NCBI RefSeq assembly: GCF_004361885.1
Contig: NZ_SNWH01000024.1
Location: forward strand, 1 to 33,350
DNA length: 33,350 nt
Direction of reading: 5' to 3'
Origin: Halomonas ventosae
Lineage (GTDB): Bacteria; Pseudomonadota; Gammaproteobacteria; Pseudomonadales; Halomonadaceae
The stretch's first letter is position 1. Each line of letters starts with the position of its first letter. The notes below the pieces were generated by a model, which was given only the letters and a program-made list of their open reading frames with translations, did no database searches and was not told the origin of the DNA. Below, piece by piece: positions 1 to 9,123 of the stretch. The translations under genes and the position numbers were made by a program.

Positions 1-114
1 TCGGCTAGCACTTCCCCTTGCCGGGCGTGCAGGGGACTTTCACCCCCAAGTCATTCCAAGGCACCACCCTTGGAAACAGCGCCAGTCAGGCGCTGCGCGC
101 CATGCCTGGCGCAC
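1..114 (-). mobile_element. 5' end of a probable group II intron, cut by window edge
   Basis: Read on the minus strand, the DNA just after the rplQ terminator T-tract and the dinucleotide AT begins GTGCGCC, which fits the group II intron 5' consensus GUGYG. A short GCGCC/GGCGC hairpin follows. Further on come GGGGGTGAAAGTCCCC and CCCGGCAAGGGGAAG, with GCTAGCC near the window edge; I recognise this as the domain I sequence upstream of many bacterial group II intron maturases. The rest of the intron, including any reverse transcriptase/maturase gene, domains V and VI and the 3' splice site, would lie beyond position 1. Insertion right after a terminator hairpin is the habit of class C introns. 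The identification rests on recalled sequence, and an intron fragment is equally possible. Confidence 0.72.
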
Positions 115-116
115 AT

Positions 117-148
117 AAAAAAACCGGCTCCCCTTGGGGAGCCGGCTT
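117..148 (-). terminator. Rho-independent terminator after rplQ
   Basis: A perfect 10-bp GC-rich stem (124-133 with 136-145) is followed on the minus strand by seven T residues (123-117). It lies 30 nt past the rplQ stop and closes the alpha operon, and with it the whole ribosomal protein block. The probable group II intron begins 2 nt beyond the T-tract. Confidence 0.93.
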
Positions 149-179
149 GGCGTGCTGCTGGCGGAAGGCCGATCGAGGA

Positions 180-566
180 TCACTCCTCGGCGGCGGCTTC
201 CTCGACGACCGGACGGTCAACCAGCTCGACGAAGGCCATGGGGGCGTTATCGCCGGTGCGGAAGCCGCACTTGAGAATACGGACATAACCGCCCGGACGC
301 TCGGCGTAACGCGGACCCAGCTCGTTGAAGAGCTTGCCGACCGCTTCCTTCGAGCGGGTGCGGCTGAAGGCCAGACGACGATTGGCAACGCTGTCCTGCT
401 TGGCCAGGGTGATCAGCGGCTCGATGACGCGACGCAGCTCCTTGGCCTTGGGCAGGGTTGTCTTGATCACTTCGTGCTCGACCAGCGAGACGGACATGTT
501 CTTGAACATGGCCTGGCGGTGCGAGCTGGTGCGATTGAGGTGACGACCACTCTTACGATGACGCAT
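180..566 (-). CDS. rplQ: 50S ribosomal protein L17
   Basis: This is L17 (bL17), a large-subunit protein near the peptide exit tunnel. The product has 128 residues, against 127 in E. coli. It begins [17 protein letters not shown], the conserved basic N-terminus that contacts 23S rRNA, and continues with the family segment around [13 protein letters not shown]. The C-terminus is a short acidic Glu/Ala tail. It is the last gene of the alpha operon, 39 nt after rpoA, and is followed by a strong terminator. Identity is clear from sequence and position. Confidence 0.98.
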   Translation of the reverse strand: MRHRKSGRHLNRTSSHRQAMFKNMSVSLVEHEVIKTTLPKAKELRRVIEPLITLAKQDSVANRRLAFSRTRSKEAVGKLFNELGPRYAERPGGYVRILKCGFRTGDNAPMAFVELVDRPVVEEAAAEE

Positions 567-605
567 GGTTGTGATTCCTTACCAAACTGGGACTCGAGTC
601 GAGGC

Positions 606-1604
606 TCACGCGGAGGCCTTGTCGTCCTTCAGGCTTGCCGGCGGCCAGTTCTCCAGCCGCATGCCCAGGGAAAGCCCGCGGGCGGCCAACACGTCCTTGA
701 TCTCATTCAGGGACTTCTTGCCGAGGTTGGGGGTCTTGAGCAGCTCCACCTCGGTGCGCTGGATCAGATCCCCGATGTAGTAGATGTTCTCGGCTTTCAA
801 GCAGTTGGCGCTGCGAACGGTCAACTCGAGATCGTCTACGGGGCGCAGCAGAATCGGATCGATATGATCCTCTTCCTCCACCACTTCCTGTTCCTTGTCG
901 GCTTCCAGGTCGACGAAGGCGGCCAGCTGCTCCTGCAGGATGGTCGCACTGCGACGGATCGCCTCTTCCGGATCCAGGGTGCCGTCGGTTTCCAGGTCGA
1001 TGATCAGCTTGTCGAGGTCGGTACGCTGTTCGACACGCGCAGCCTCGACGCTGTAGGAAACCCGGCGCACGGGGCTGAAGGTAGCATCCAGCTGCAGGCG
1101 ACCGATGGCGCGCGACTCGTCGTCGGCATCGCCACGCACGTCCGCCGGCTCGTAGCCGCGGCCGCGCGCGATCTTGAGCTGCATCTTCAGCTCGGCACCC
1201 TCGTTGACGTGGGCGATGACATGCTCGGGGTTGACGATCTCGACATCATGGTCGAGGGCGATGTCCCCTGCCGTCACGACGGTCGGCCCCTGCTTGTTCA
1301 GCGAGAGCACTGCCTCATCGCGACTGTGCATGCGCAGCGCCACATCCTTGAGGTTCAGGAGGATTTCGATGACATCTTCCTGGACGCCCTCGATCGCGCT
1401 GTACTCATGCTCGACACCGGCGATCTCGGCCTCCACCACGGCACAGCCGGGCATGGACGAGAGCAGGATACGACGCAGGGCATTGCCCAGCGTGTGGCCG
1501 AAGCCCCGTTCGAAGGGCTCGAGTACGATCTTGGCGTGGTGTGCGCTGATCTCTTCGACCTTGATATCGCGAGGACGGAGAAACTCTGTCACTGAACGCT
1601 GCAT
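606..1604 (-). CDS. rpoA: DNA-directed RNA polymerase subunit alpha
   Basis: The alpha subunit forms the dimer on which beta and beta-prime assemble; its C-terminal domain contacts UP elements and activators. The product has 332 residues (E. coli 329). The N-terminal domain (about 1-235) carries the family segment [20 protein letters not shown]. An acidic linker ([11 protein letters not shown]) follows, and then the C-terminal domain with [20 protein letters not shown] and the helix-hairpin-helix region near [14 protein letters not shown] chose the ATG at 1604 because it gives the canonical [11 protein letters not shown] start and has AAAGGTGATC just upstream; an in-frame start at 1694 would add 30 unrelated residues. 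It follows rpsD by 104 nt, a spacer that contains a hairpin. Confidence 0.98.
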   Translation of the reverse strand: MQRSVTEFLRPRDIKVEEISAHHAKIVLEPFERGFGHTLGNALRRILLSSMPGCAVVEAEIAGVEHEYSAIEGVQEDVIEILLNLKDVALRMHSRDEAVLSLNKQGPTVVTAGDIALDHDVEIVNPEHVIAHVNEGAELKMQLKIARGRGYEPADVRGDADDESRAIGRLQLDATFSPVRRVSYSVEAARVEQRTDLDKLIIDLETDGTLDPEEAIRRSATILQEQLAAFVDLEADKEQEVVEEEDHIDPILLRPVDDLELTVRSANCLKAENIYYIGDLIQRTEVELLKTPNLGKKSLNEIKDVLAARGLSLGMRLENWPPASLKDDKASA

Positions 1605-1671
1605 ATGATCACCTTTCAGGCTGCCAAACGGATTGTCGGTACTCTTCGTCTCGTCCGCCCCCGCGAACCGT

Positions 1672-1691
1672 CCGCCCCGAACGGGGAGCGG
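1672..1691 (-). other. hairpin in the rpsD-rpoA spacer
   Basis: CCGC-CCC and GGGG-CGG arms with a GAAC/GTTC loop and one bulge form a compact stem in the 104-nt rpsD-rpoA gap. No T-tract follows on the minus strand, so this looks like an mRNA processing or stability element, not a terminator. Confidence 0.4.
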
Positions 1692-1708
1692 CATGACGCG
1701 GGCGCCGT

Positions 1709-2329
1709 TTACTTGGAGTACAACTCGACGATCAGGTTTTCGTTGATGTCGGCAGACAGGTCACCGCGTTCAGGCAGGGCCTTGAAAGTGCCTTCCATCT
1801 TCTTGGCATCGGTCTCGACCCAGACCACGTCGCCGCGGTTGGCGGCGATGGCCAGAGACGTCTGGATGCGCGCCTGGTTCTTCGCCTTCTCGCGCACGGC
1901 GACCACGTCACCGGGCTTGACCTGGTAGGAGGCCACGTTGACGGTCTTGCCGTTCACGGCGATCGCCTTGTGGCTGACCAGCTGACGTGCCTCGGAGCGC
2001 GTGGAGCCAAAGCCCATGCGATAGACGACGTTGTCCAGTCGGGATTCGAGAAGCTGCAGCAACAGCTCGCCGGTCGCGCCCTTGAGGCGGGCCGCTTCCT
2101 TGTAGTAGTTGCGGAACTGCTTCTCGAGTACGCCGTACATGCGACGTACTTTCTGCTTCTCGCGAAGCTGCAAGCCGTAGTCGGAAAGACGCTGACGGCG
2201 CTGGCCATGCACACCCGGAATCTGCTCGGATTTGCACTTCTTCTCGAAGGGAGTGATACCGCTCTTGAGGAAGAGGTCGGTCCCCTCACGACGAGACAGT
2301 TTGCACTTGGGTCCAATGTAACGAGCCAT
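1709..2329 (-). CDS. rpsD: 30S ribosomal protein S4
   Basis: S4 (uS4) is a primary 16S rRNA binding protein that nucleates 30S body assembly; in E. coli it also represses the alpha operon. The product has 206 residues, the E. coli length, and starts [20 protein letters not shown]. The S4 RNA-binding domain begins at about residue 95 with [22 protein letters not shown]. The protein ends VELYSK, the usual family end. It lies 12 nt after rpsK. The region before the first alpha gene (3125-3247) is where S4 control would be expected. Confidence 0.98.
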   Translation of the reverse strand: MARYIGPKCKLSRREGTDLFLKSGITPFEKKCKSEQIPGVHGQRRQRLSDYGLQLREKQKVRRMYGVLEKQFRNYYKEAARLKGATGELLLQLLESRLDNVVYRMGFGSTRSEARQLVSHKAIAVNGKTVNVASYQVKPGDVVAVREKAKNQARIQTSLAIAANRGDVVWVETDAKKMEGTFKALPERGDLSADINENLIVELYSK

Positions 2330-2341
2330 GAATCTGTCTCC

Positions 2342-2728
2342 TTAAACGCGGCGTTTCTTCGGCGGACGGCAGCCATTGTGGGGAATGGGCGTCGCGTCGG
2401 TGATGCTCTGCACGCGGAAGCCGGCGGCATTGAGCGCGCGCACGGCGGATTCACGGCCCGGACCGGGACCCTTGACCAGCACGTCGACGTTTTTCACACC
2501 ATACTCGGCTGCAGCGTTCGCTGCACGCTCGCTTGCCACTTGAGCAGCGAACGGGGTGCTCTTGCGAGAACCACGAAAACCCGAACCACCGGCAGTTGCC
2601 CAGGAAAGGGCATTGCCCTGGCGGTCTGTGATCGTAATGATCGTGTTGTTAAAAGAGGCGTGGATATGCGCGATGGCATCCACTACCTGCTTTTTAACCT
2701 TCTTGCGGTTGCTACGCGGGTTAGCCAT
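2342..2728 (-). CDS. rpsK: 30S ribosomal protein S11
   Basis: S11 (uS11) lies on the 30S platform, close to the mRNA exit region and S7. The product has 128 residues (E. coli 129). Recognisable segments are [19 protein letters not shown], the [17 protein letters not shown] stretch, and the basic C-terminus [13 protein letters not shown], which contacts rRNA. It sits between rpsM (39 nt upstream) and rpsD (12 nt downstream), the normal alpha-operon order. Confidence 0.98.
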   Translation of the reverse strand: MANPRSNRKKVKKQVVDAIAHIHASFNNTIITITDRQGNALSWATAGGSGFRGSRKSTPFAAQVASERAANAAAEYGVKNVDVLVKGPGPGRESAVRALNAAGFRVQSITDATPIPHNGCRPPKKRRV

Positions 2729-2767
2729 GTTGATGTCTATTCCTGTCTTTACGCCAGAACGTGCGTG

Positions 2768-3124
2768 TTATTTGCGGATCGGCTTGCGCGGGCCCTTGCG
2801 GGTACGCGCATTGGTCTTGGTACGCTGACCACGCAGCGGAAGACCACGACGATGACGCAGACCACGATAGCAACCTAGGTCCATGAGACGCTTGATGTTA
2901 AGCGTGACATCACGACGCAGGTCACCTTCCACGGTGAACTTGCCGACTTCGGACCGCAGGGCATCCAGATCTTCACTGGACAACTCCTGGATCTTGGTGG
3001 TCGGCGCGATGCCGGTCGCGGCACAGATGTCCTGAGCGCGCGTACGGCCAATCCCGAAGATATAGGTCAGCGAGATCGCCGCATGCTTGTTGTCCGGGAT
3101 ATTGACGCCTGCAATACGGGCCAT
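2768..3124 (-). CDS. rpsM: 30S ribosomal protein S13
   Basis: S13 (uS13) is a 30S head protein that bridges to the 50S subunit and whose tail reaches the P-site tRNA. The product has 118 residues, the E. coli length. It starts [15 protein letters not shown], has the helix-hairpin-helix region around [13 protein letters not shown], and ends with the basic [22 protein letters not shown] tail. It is the first gene of the alpha unit, 123 nt after rpmJ, with a plausible promoter in that gap. Confidence 0.98.
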   Translation of the reverse strand: MARIAGVNIPDNKHAAISLTYIFGIGRTRAQDICAATGIAPTTKIQELSSEDLDALRSEVGKFTVEGDLRRDVTLNIKRLMDLGCYRGLRHRRGLPLRGQRTKTNARTRKGPRKPIRK

Positions 3125-3181
3125 CAGCTTACTCCGAAATTTGAGCGGCTTGCTCGATTTATCATCTACAAAAGGCGCAAT

Positions 3182-3210
3182 AGCATACCCCTTTCCTCGC
3201 TCGAGGACAA
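3182..3210 (-). promoter_or_regulatory. candidate alpha-operon promoter (rpsM)
   Basis: On the minus strand TTGTCC (3210-3205) and TATGCT (3187-3182) are separated by 17 nt in the rpmJ-rpsM gap. Each box matches the sigma-70 consensus at four of six positions. The predicted leader to rpsM is only about 50 nt. In E. coli this gap holds the alpha promoter and the S4-binding pseudoknot; I did not resolve a pseudoknot here. Confidence 0.5.
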
Positions 3211-3247
3211 GAAGAATGCCGGCACCCGGTTCAGTGCAGCGAAGGGC

Positions 3248-3361
3248 TCAGCCCTGGCGCTGCTTGTGCCGCGGCTCGCTGCAGATGACGCGCACGGCGC
3301 CATTGCGACGAATGATCTTGCAGTTGCGGCACATTTTCTTCACGGAAGCTCGAACTTTCAT
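3248..3361 (-). CDS. rpmJ: 50S ribosomal protein L36, zinc-ribbon form
   Basis: L36 (bL36) is a tiny basic protein of the 50S subunit. Translating 3361-3248 on the minus strand gives 37 residues starting [14 protein letters not shown] and ending HKQRQG. Cys11, Cys14, Cys27 and His32 form the zinc ribbon of the C+ paralogue, so this version needs zinc. It lies 77 nt after secY and 123 nt before rpsM, its usual place at the spc/alpha boundary. Identity is certain from sequence and context. Confidence 0.97.
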   Translation of the reverse strand: MKVRASVKKMCRNCKIIRRNGAVRVICSEPRHKQRQG

Positions 3362-3376
3362 CGTTCCATCTCCATT

Positions 3377-3399
3377 GTTGGCTCGCGACGCGAGCCAAC
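3377..3399 (-). other. perfect hairpin between secY and rpmJ
   Basis: Two 11-nt arms, gttggctcgcg and cgcgagccaac, flank a single base, so the practical hairpin has about nine pairs and a 5-nt loop. No T-tract follows on the minus strand, and the rpmJ start is 16 nt downstream. It may act in processing or in limiting secY/rpmJ translation; terminator function is unlikely. Confidence 0.55.
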
Positions 3400-3438
3400 G
3401 GTTAGACTCGCGACACGCCAGAACGCCAGCGGCGCGCC

Positions 3439-4770
3439 TCAGCGCATGATGCCGCCGCTACCGTAGCCTTTCAGGTTGGATTTTTTCATCACCGACTCGT
3501 ATTGGTGCGACATGAGATGCGACTGCACCTGGGCCATGAAGTCCATGATGACTACCACCACGATCAGCAGCGAGGTGCCGCCGAAGAAGAACGGCACGTT
3601 CCAGGCCACGATCAGGAACTGGGGCATCAAGGAAACTGCAGTGATGTAGAGCGCACCGAACAAGGTCAAACGGGTCATGACCTTGTCGATATAGCGAGCG
3701 GTCTGCTCGCCGGGGCGAATGCCCGGCAGGAAGGCCCCTGACTTCTTGAGGTTGTCAGCGACATCCTTGGGGTTGAAGACCAGCGCTGTGTAAAAGAAGC
3801 AGAAGAATACCACCGCGGCGGCGAAAAGCAAGATGTACAGCGGCTGGCCCGGCCCCAGGGCCTGGGATGCCCGCTGCAGCCACTCCATGCCTTCGCCTGC
3901 ACCGACCCACTGTCCCAGCGACGCTGGAAACAGCAGAATGCTGGAGGCGAAGATCGCCGGAATCACGCCCGCCATGTTGACCTTGAGCGGCAGGTAGCTG
4001 CTCTGGCCGGCATACATCTTGTTGCCAACCTGACGACGCGGATAGTTCACCTTGAGGCGACGCTGTCCGCGCTCGATGAACACCACGAAGGCCACGGTCG
4101 CCACGCCAAGCGCCGTCAGCGCCAGCAGTGGCAGGACATTCCAGGCTCCCTCGTTGCGGGCCAGCTCGAAGGCCTGCCCCACGGCGCCCGGCAAGCCGGC
4201 GACGATACCGGAGAAGATCAGCAGCGAGATGCCGTTGCCGATACCCTTCTCGGTGATCTGCTCGCCCAGCCACATCAGGAACACCGCCCCGGTGACGAAC
4301 GTCACGATGGCGGTGAAGTAGAAGCTGAAGTCGGCCGTGTAGGCGATGCCCTGGCTGGCCAGACCCACCGACATACCGATGGCCTGGACCAGCGCCAGCA
4401 GCACGGTGCCGTAGCGCGTGTACTGGCTAATCTTGCGGCGGCCGGCCTCACCTTCCTTCTTCAGCTGCTCGAGCTGTGGTGAGACGGCGGTCATCAGCTG
4501 CATGATGATCGACGCGGAAATATACGGCATGATGCCCAGCGCCATGATGCTCATGCGCTCCAGGGCGCCGCCCGAGAACATGTTGAACATGCCCAGGATG
4601 GTACCCTGCTGCTCCCGGAACAAGGCAGCAAGCTGGTCAGGATTGATACCGGGAACGGGGATGTGGGCACCGATACGGTAGACCACGATGGCGAGGAGCA
4701 CGAAGCGCAGACGCGCCCAGAGTTCACTCAGACCGCTGCCCATCGCCGGCATGTTTCCTGACTTGGCCAT
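3439..4770 (-). CDS. secY: Sec translocon channel subunit SecY
   Basis: SecY is the protein-conducting channel of the inner membrane, working with SecE and SecG and driven by SecA or the ribosome. The product has 443 residues, the E. coli length, with about ten hydrophobic segments. Recognisable parts include the first helix [21 protein letters not shown], the plug-region segment [20 protein letters not shown], and the cytosolic loop [17 protein letters not shown] that docks SecA and ribosomes. The rplO stop codon abuts the secY ATG with no gap, which implies translational coupling. Its partner secE lies at the other end of this window. Confidence 0.98.
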   Translation of the reverse strand: MAKSGNMPAMGSGLSELWARLRFVLLAIVVYRIGAHIPVPGINPDQLAALFREQQGTILGMFNMFSGGALERMSIMALGIMPYISASIIMQLMTAVSPQLEQLKKEGEAGRRKISQYTRYGTVLLALVQAIGMSVGLASQGIAYTADFSFYFTAIVTFVTGAVFLMWLGEQITEKGIGNGISLLIFSGIVAGLPGAVGQAFELARNEGAWNVLPLLALTALGVATVAFVVFIERGQRRLKVNYPRRQVGNKMYAGQSSYLPLKVNMAGVIPAIFASSILLFPASLGQWVGAGEGMEWLQRASQALGPGQPLYILLFAAAVVFFCFFYTALVFNPKDVADNLKKSGAFLPGIRPGEQTARYIDKVMTRLTLFGALYITAVSLMPQFLIVAWNVPFFFGGTSLLIVVVVIMDFMAQVQSHLMSHQYESVMKKSNLKGYGSGGIMR

Positions 4771-5205
4771 TTAGTCCTCTACCTTGCCGCCGGCGGCTTC
4801 AATCGCGGCACGGGCACCCTTGGTGACCTTAATGCCGCGGACTGTGACCGCCTTGTTCAGTTCGCCGGACAGGATCACCTTGGCATGCTTGGTGGCGTCC
4901 TTCAGCACGTTAGCTTGCTTGAGGGTGTCCAGAGTGACCTCGTCACCCGCGACCCGCGCCAGCTCGGCCAGGCGGACTTCCTCGGAAACCAGCGACTTCG
5001 CGGAAGTGAAGCCGAACTTGGGCAGGCGCCGCTGCAGCGGCATCTGACCACCCTCGAAACCGGGCTTCACGCTGCCGCCACTGCGCGACTTGAGGCCCTT
5101 GTGGCCACGGCCAGCGGTCTTGCCCAGACCGGAGCCGATGCCACGGCCAACGCGCTTGGCGGCGTGCTTGGAGCCCGCTGCCGGGCTCAGGCTATTGAGT
5201 TTCAT
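4771..5205 (-). CDS. rplO: 50S ribosomal protein L15
   Basis: L15 (uL15) is a late-assembly 50S protein with a long basic N-terminal extension running into the rRNA core. The product has 144 residues, as in E. coli. It begins [26 protein letters not shown], has the [13 protein letters not shown] glycine-rich stretch, and ends in the globular domain with [15 protein letters not shown]. It follows rpmD by 3 nt and touches secY directly. Confidence 0.98.
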   Translation of the reverse strand: MKLNSLSPAAGSKHAAKRVGRGIGSGLGKTAGRGHKGLKSRSGGSVKPGFEGGQMPLQRRLPKFGFTSAKSLVSEEVRLAELARVAGDEVTLDTLKQANVLKDATKHAKVILSGELNKAVTVRGIKVTKGARAAIEAAGGKVED

Positions 5206-5208
5206 GGA

Positions 5209-5391
5209 TTACTCTCCCTCAACACGCACAAGGTAGTTAACCTTGTGGATCATGCCGCGAACGGCAGGGGTGTCTTCCAGTTGAACCGAGTGACCGATGC
5301 GACGCAGGCCGAGGCCTTTCATGGTGGCCTTGTGCTTAGCCAGCACGCCGATGGTGCTGCGGGTCTGGGTAACCTTGATTGTTGCTGACAT
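5209..5391 (-). CDS. rpmD: 50S ribosomal protein L30
   Basis: L30 (uL30) is a small 50S protein that binds 23S rRNA domain II. The product has 60 residues (E. coli 59): [20 protein letters not shown] at the start and the family segment [15 protein letters not shown] chose the ATG at 5391 because it lies 5 nt after the rpsE stop and gives the family length. A longer in-frame start at 5520 would run inside rpsE and add 43 unrelated residues. Confidence 0.97.
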   Translation of the reverse strand: MSATIKVTQTRSTIGVLAKHKATMKGLGLRRIGHSVQLEDTPAVRGMIHKVNYLVRVEGE

Positions 5392-5396
5392 GCTGC

Positions 5397-5897
5397 TTAC
5401 CCCGTGATCGCTTCGACAGGCAGACCGCGCTTGGCGGCCACGTCTTCCGGCGCCTGCAGGGAGGCCAGACCATTGACGGTCGCCCGCACCACGTTCACCG
5501 GGTTGGTGGAGCCGTAGCACTTGGCCAGGACGTTATGCACGCCGGCCAGTTCAAGCACGGAGCGCATGGCGCCGCCGGCGATGATCCCGGTACCCTCGGA
5601 AGCGGGCTGCATGTACACCTTGGAGGCACCGTGACGGGCCTTGACCGGGTACTGCAGGGTGCCACCGGTGAGATTCACCTTGACCATGTTGCGACGCGCC
5701 TGGTCCATGGCCTTCTGGATCGCGACCGGCACTTCACGCGCCTTGCCACGACCGAAACCCACACGACCGTTACCGTCACCCACGACGGTCAAGGCGGTGA
5801 AACCGAAGATTCGGCCACCCTTGACCACCTTGGCGACACGGTTGATCTGCACGAGCTTCTCCTGCAGATCACCGCCTTGCTGTTCGTTCTTCGCCAT
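5397..5897 (-). CDS. rpsE: 30S ribosomal protein S5
   Basis: S5 (uS5) lies at the mRNA entry channel, helps unwind mRNA and affects decoding accuracy. The product has 166 residues (E. coli 167). The double-stranded RNA-binding-like domain begins with [15 protein letters not shown], followed by the loop [16 protein letters not shown], and the C-terminal half carries [18 protein letters not shown]. It lies in the normal order between rplR (12 nt upstream) and rpmD. Confidence 0.98.
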   Translation of the reverse strand: MAKNEQQGGDLQEKLVQINRVAKVVKGGRIFGFTALTVVGDGNGRVGFGRGKAREVPVAIQKAMDQARRNMVKVNLTGGTLQYPVKARHGASKVYMQPASEGTGIIAGGAMRSVLELAGVHNVLAKCYGSTNPVNVVRATVNGLASLQAPEDVAAKRGLPVEAITG

Positions 5898-5909
5898 CGT
5901 AAAAACCCT

Positions 5910-6260
5910 TTAGAATTCCAGGCCGCCTTCACGAGCGGCGTCGGCCAGGGCCTTCACACGACCGTGGTACTTGAAGCCGGCACGATCGAAGGCTACCTGG
6001 GTGATGCCAGCCTGCTTGGCACGTTCGGCAATCAGCGCACCCACCCTGGCGGCGGCGTCGGCATTGCCTGTCGCACCCTCGCGCAGGGCCTTGTCCAGCG
6101 TGGAAGCGCTGGCGAGGACCTTGCCACCATCCGGCGAGATGATCTGCGCATAGATGTGGCGGGGGGTACGGTTGACGCACAGGCGATACACGCCCAGCTC
6201 GCGGATCTTGGCGCGAGCACGGCGGGCACGACGGAGACGAGATTCTTTCTTCGCGTTCAT
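5910..6260 (-). CDS. rplR: 50S ribosomal protein L18
   Basis: L18 (uL18) binds 5S rRNA with L5 and helps dock it in the central protuberance. The product has 116 residues (E. coli 117). The N-terminus [20 protein letters not shown] is strongly basic and fits 5S binding. The globular part ends [26 protein letters not shown], the usual family end. It lies 9 nt after rplF. Confidence 0.98.
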   Translation of the reverse strand: MNAKKESRLRRARRARAKIRELGVYRLCVNRTPRHIYAQIISPDGGKVLASASTLDKALREGATGNADAAARVGALIAERAKQAGITQVAFDRAGFKYHGRVKALADAAREGGLEF

Positions 6261-6269
6261 AACCCTGCC

Positions 6270-6800
6270 TTACTTCTTCTTGGCTTCTTTGCGACGCACC
6301 TGCTCGTCAGCGTACCGGACACCCTTGCCCTTGTAGGGCTCGGGCGGACGGAAGGCGCGGATTTCTGCAGCACACTGGCCGAGCGCCTGCTTGTCCGCGC
6401 TTTTCAGCACGATGACGGTGTTCCTAGGCGTTTCCGCCGTGACACCGTCAGGCAGCGTGTAGTCGACCGGGTGCGAGAAGCCCAGTGTAAGATTGAGCGT
6501 CTGGCCCTTGGCCTGGGCACGATACCCGACGCCGATGATTTCGAGGCTCTTGGTGAAGCCCTCGCTGACACCGGTGACCAGGTTCTGGACCAGGGCACGG
6601 GTGGTACCGACCATTGCCCAGCTCTTCGCGGACTCGCTCGGCTGGAAGGTCAGCTGCCCCTCTTCCTGGCCGATCACCACATCGGGGTGAACGGTCAGGG
6701 ACAGGCTGCCCTGGCTGCCCTTGGCGGACAGCTGGCCGCCATCGAGCTTGACCTCGACGCCGGCGGGCAATTTGACCGGATATTTGGCTACGCGGGACAT
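6270..6800 (-). CDS. rplF: 50S ribosomal protein L6
   Basis: L6 (uL6) sits near the sarcin-ricin loop and contributes to the GTPase-factor site. The product has 176 residues (E. coli 177). It starts [20 protein letters not shown] and contains two repeats of the L6 fold. The second ends with the signature [20 protein letters not shown]. It sits 9 nt after rpsH and 9 nt before rplR. Confidence 0.98.
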   Translation of the reverse strand: MSRVAKYPVKLPAGVEVKLDGGQLSAKGSQGSLSLTVHPDVVIGQEEGQLTFQPSESAKSWAMVGTTRALVQNLVTGVSEGFTKSLEIIGVGYRAQAKGQTLNLTLGFSHPVDYTLPDGVTAETPRNTVIVLKSADKQALGQCAAEIRAFRPPEPYKGKGVRYADEQVRRKEAKKK

Positions 6801-6809
6801 TCCAAACTC

Positions 6810-7202
6810 CTAGAATACGGTGCAGATGACTTCACCACCGACACCCGCCTGACGCGCCGCACGATCGGTCATCACCCCCTGAGAGGTGGTCACGATAGCA
6901 ACACCCAGGCCTTCGGCGACCTTCGGCAGCGCATCCTTGCCCTTGTACTGGCGCAGGGATGGCTTGGAAACCCGCTGCAGGTGCTCGATGACGGGCTTGC
7001 CCTCGAAATACTTGAGGGACACGGTCAGCTCGGGTTTGGCGGTCTCGCTGATGACGAAGTCGCTGATGTAACCCTCTTCCTTCAGCACGCGGGCCACCTG
7101 GACCTTGAGCTTGGAGGACGGCATGGAAACCGTCTCCTTGGTGGCCATCTGCGCATTGCGGATACGTGTAAACATATCCGCTAGAGTGTCTTGCATGCTC
7201 AT
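6810..7202 (-). CDS. rpsH: 30S ribosomal protein S8
   Basis: S8 (uS8) binds helix 21 of 16S rRNA early in 30S assembly; in E. coli it also represses the spc operon. The product has 130 residues, the E. coli length. It starts [18 protein letters not shown] and ends with the family signature [20 protein letters not shown]. An ATG two codons in (7196) is possible, but MSMQD matches the E. coli start. It follows rpsN by 32 nt. Confidence 0.98.
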   Translation of the reverse strand: MSMQDTLADMFTRIRNAQMATKETVSMPSSKLKVQVARVLKEEGYISDFVISETAKPELTVSLKYFEGKPVIEHLQRVSKPSLRQYKGKDALPKVAEGLGVAIVTTSQGVMTDRAARQAGVGGEVICTVF

Positions 7203-7234
7203 TTATGTTGCGCTCCTGATAATTCTACGTGGCG

Positions 7235-7540
7235 TTACCAGCTGGACTTCTTGAGTCCGGGTACATCGCCACGCATGGCGGCTTCACGCAGCTTGTTACG
7301 GCCGAGACCGAACTTGTTGTAGTAGCCGTGCGGACGACCCGTGATGCGGCAGCGGTTGCGCTGACGCACCGGACTAGAGTCGCGCGGCAACTGCTGCAGC
7401 TTGAGCGGCGCATCGAAGCGCTCTTCGTCAGAAGCGTTGACATCCTGGATGATCGCCTTGAGCTCGGCGCGCTTGGCGGCATACTTGGCCACCAGTTTGG
7501 TGCGCTTGAGCTCGCGTTCTACCATGCTTTTCTTTGCCAT
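7235..7540 (-). CDS. rpsN: 30S ribosomal protein S14, zinc-independent form
   Basis: S14 (uS14) is a late-assembly protein of the 30S head. The product has 101 residues, like the long E. coli protein. It starts [15 protein letters not shown], and its C-terminal half carries [20 protein letters not shown], the family signature. It has a single cysteine where zinc-type S14 has four, so this is the C- form, in contrast to the zinc-type L36 encoded in the same operon. It lies 10 nt after rplE. Confidence 0.98.
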   Translation of the reverse strand: MAKKSMVERELKRTKLVAKYAAKRAELKAIIQDVNASDEERFDAPLKLQQLPRDSSPVRQRNRCRITGRPHGYYNKFGLGRNKLREAAMRGDVPGLKKSSW

Positions 7541-7550
7541 GATCCCACCC

Positions 7551-8090
7551 TTATTTCTTGAACGGGAAGTTCAGCGCGCTGAGCAGCGCACGACCTTCTT
7601 CATCGGTGTTGGCGGTGGTGGTGATAGTGACATCCAGACCACGAATCCGATCGATCTTATCATACTCGATCTCCGGAAAGATGATCTGCTCACGCACCCC
7701 CATGGAGTAGTTGCCACGACCGTCGAAGGACTTCGGGTTGAGACCACGGAAGTCACGAACGCGGGGGATCGCGATATTGACCAGGCGATTGAGGAAGTCC
7801 CACATGCGCTCGGAGCGCAGGGTTACCTTGATGCCGATCGGCCAGCCTTCACGCACCTTGAAGCCCGCGATGGACTTGCGTGCCTTGGTCACCAGCGGCT
7901 TCTGACCGGAGAGCTTCTCTAGGTCGCCGATGGCGTTGTCGATCAGCTTTTTGTCGCTGGTCGCGTCGCCGATACCCATGTTCAAGGTCACCTTGGTGAC
8001 CCGTGGCACCTGCATCACGTTGGCGTAGCTGAACTGCTCTTGGAGTTGAGCCACCACCTCGTTCTGATAATGTTTTTTCAAGTTCGCCAT
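7551..8090 (-). CDS. rplE: 50S ribosomal protein L5
   Basis: L5 (uL5) binds 5S rRNA and contacts P-site tRNA and S13 at the central protuberance. The product has 179 residues, the E. coli length. Family segments include [20 protein letters not shown], the [20 protein letters not shown] stretch, and the C-terminal [16 protein letters not shown]. It follows rplX by 18 nt. In E. coli the S8 operator lies around this junction; I could not see a convincing copy here. Confidence 0.98.
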   Translation of the reverse strand: MANLKKHYQNEVVAQLQEQFSYANVMQVPRVTKVTLNMGIGDATSDKKLIDNAIGDLEKLSGQKPLVTKARKSIAGFKVREGWPIGIKVTLRSERMWDFLNRLVNIAIPRVRDFRGLNPKSFDGRGNYSMGVREQIIFPEIEYDKIDRIRGLDVTITTTANTDEEGRALLSALNFPFKK

Positions 8091-8108
8091 TTTGCTATCC
8101 GACTCGCG

Positions 8109-8423
8109 TTAGGCGTCGATCTGCGACTGCGTCGACCTGTAGATACGTACCTTGGTACCGTCTTCCTGAACCTGGAAGCCGACGCGATCCGCCTTGCCGG
8201 TCTCCTGATTGAAGATGGCCACGTTGGACGCGTGAATCGGTGCCTCGCGCTCGACGATACCGCCCTGGTTGCCCGCCATCGGGTTGGGCTTGGTGTGACG
8301 TTTGATCATGTTCACACCGGACACCACGAAGCGGTTTTCGAGAACCCGCTTGACGGTGCCGCGCTTGCCCTTGTCCTTGCCGGCGATGACGATTACTTCA
8401 TCGTCACGTTTGATCTTTTGCAT
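8109..8423 (-). CDS. rplX: 50S ribosomal protein L24
   Basis: L24 (uL24) is an assembly-initiating 50S protein that binds 23S rRNA domain I. The product has 104 residues, as in E. coli. It starts [20 protein letters not shown], the KOW motif, followed by [20 protein letters not shown]. It lies 14 nt after rplN and 18 nt before rplE. Confidence 0.98.
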   Translation of the reverse strand: MQKIKRDDEVIVIAGKDKGKRGTVKRVLENRFVVSGVNMIKRHTKPNPMAGNQGGIVEREAPIHASNVAIFNQETGKADRVGFQVQEDGTKVRIYRSTQSQIDA

Positions 8424-8437
8424 ATCCGCCTCGCTCC

Positions 8438-8809
8438 TTACAGCACTTCAGGCGCCAAGGAAATGATCTTCATGAACTTCTCGTTGCGAAGCTCACGCGT
8501 CACCGGCCCGAAGATACGGGTGCCGATCGGCTGATCGTTGGTGTTGTTCAACAGCACAGCCGCATTTCCATCGAAGCGAATCAGCGAGCCGTCGTTACGA
8601 CGGACGCCACTACGCGTGCGAACCACCACCGCCTTGAGGACCTGGCCCTTCTTGACCTTGCCACGCGGAATGGCTTCCTTCACCGTAACCTTGATGATGT
8701 CACCGATGCGGGCGTAGCGGCGGTGGGAACCGCCCAGCACCTTGATGCACTGCACCCGGCGTGCTCCGCTGTTGTCGGCGACATCCAGCATTGTTTGAGT
8801 CTGAATCAT
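8438..8809 (-). CDS. rplN: 50S ribosomal protein L14
   Basis: L14 (uL14) forms an intersubunit bridge with 16S rRNA helix 14 and is the binding site for the silencing factor RsfS. The product has 123 residues, the E. coli length. It starts [20 protein letters not shown], contains the signature [20 protein letters not shown], and ends [14 protein letters not shown]. The 52-nt gap before it is the largest among the nearby S10/spc genes and marks the E. coli operon boundary, but I see no clear promoter in it. Confidence 0.98.
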   Translation of the reverse strand: MIQTQTMLDVADNSGARRVQCIKVLGGSHRRYARIGDIIKVTVKEAIPRGKVKKGQVLKAVVVRTRSGVRRNDGSLIRFDGNAAVLLNNTNDQPIGTRIFGPVTRELRNEKFMKIISLAPEVL

Positions 8810-8861
8810 CGGTTTTCTCCAAACCTAATCTGACTGCACTGGCTTGAGCGGCGTGGGCCGA

Positions 8862-9122
8862 TCAACCCTTGGCCTGCTCGACGACTTCGACCAGGGTCCA
8901 GGCCTTGTGCTTCGACAACGGACGGCATTCCTGGATGGATACCGTGTCGCCGGCCTTGGCCTGGTTGGACGCATCGTGGGCGTGCAGCTTGGTGGAGCGC
9001 TTGACGTATTTGCCGTAGATCGGGTGGCGCTCACGACGCTCGATCATCACAACGATGGACTTGTCCATCTTGTCGCTCACTACTTTGCCGGTGAGCGTAC
9101 GGGCTTTTTTCTCTTCGGCCAT
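8862..9122 (-). CDS. rpsQ: 30S ribosomal protein S17
   Basis: S17 (uS17) is an early 30S assembly protein at the 16S 5' domain. The product has 86 residues (E. coli 84): [20 protein letters not shown], then [20 protein letters not shown] and a conserved C-terminal half. I chose the ATG at 9122, one nt after the rpmC stop, because AGGCAGGTGA lies just upstream. A GTG at 9131 would add three residues and overlap rpmC. Confidence 0.97.
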   Translation of the reverse strand: MAEEKKARTLTGKVVSDKMDKSIVVMIERRERHPIYGKYVKRSTKLHAHDASNQAKAGDTVSIQECRPLSKHKAWTLVEVVEQAKG

Positions 9123-9123
9123 C

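Noticed and set aside
18..1595. A 525-codon open frame on the plus strand across rplQ and rpoA
   Set aside because: It is antisense to two certain genes, resembles no family I know, and such frames are common opposite GC-rich, biased coding sequence. Its first part lies in the intron-like DNA.
5379..7184. A 601-codon plus-strand open frame opposite rpsE to rpsH
   Set aside because: It crosses five certain minus-strand genes and their spacers, with low-complexity His/Gly/Asp-rich protein typical of antisense shadows.
8080..8130. S8 operator at the rplX-rplE junction as in E. coli
   Set aside because: I looked for the helix 21-like stem with its bulged core and saw no convincing match; folding and alignment would be needed.
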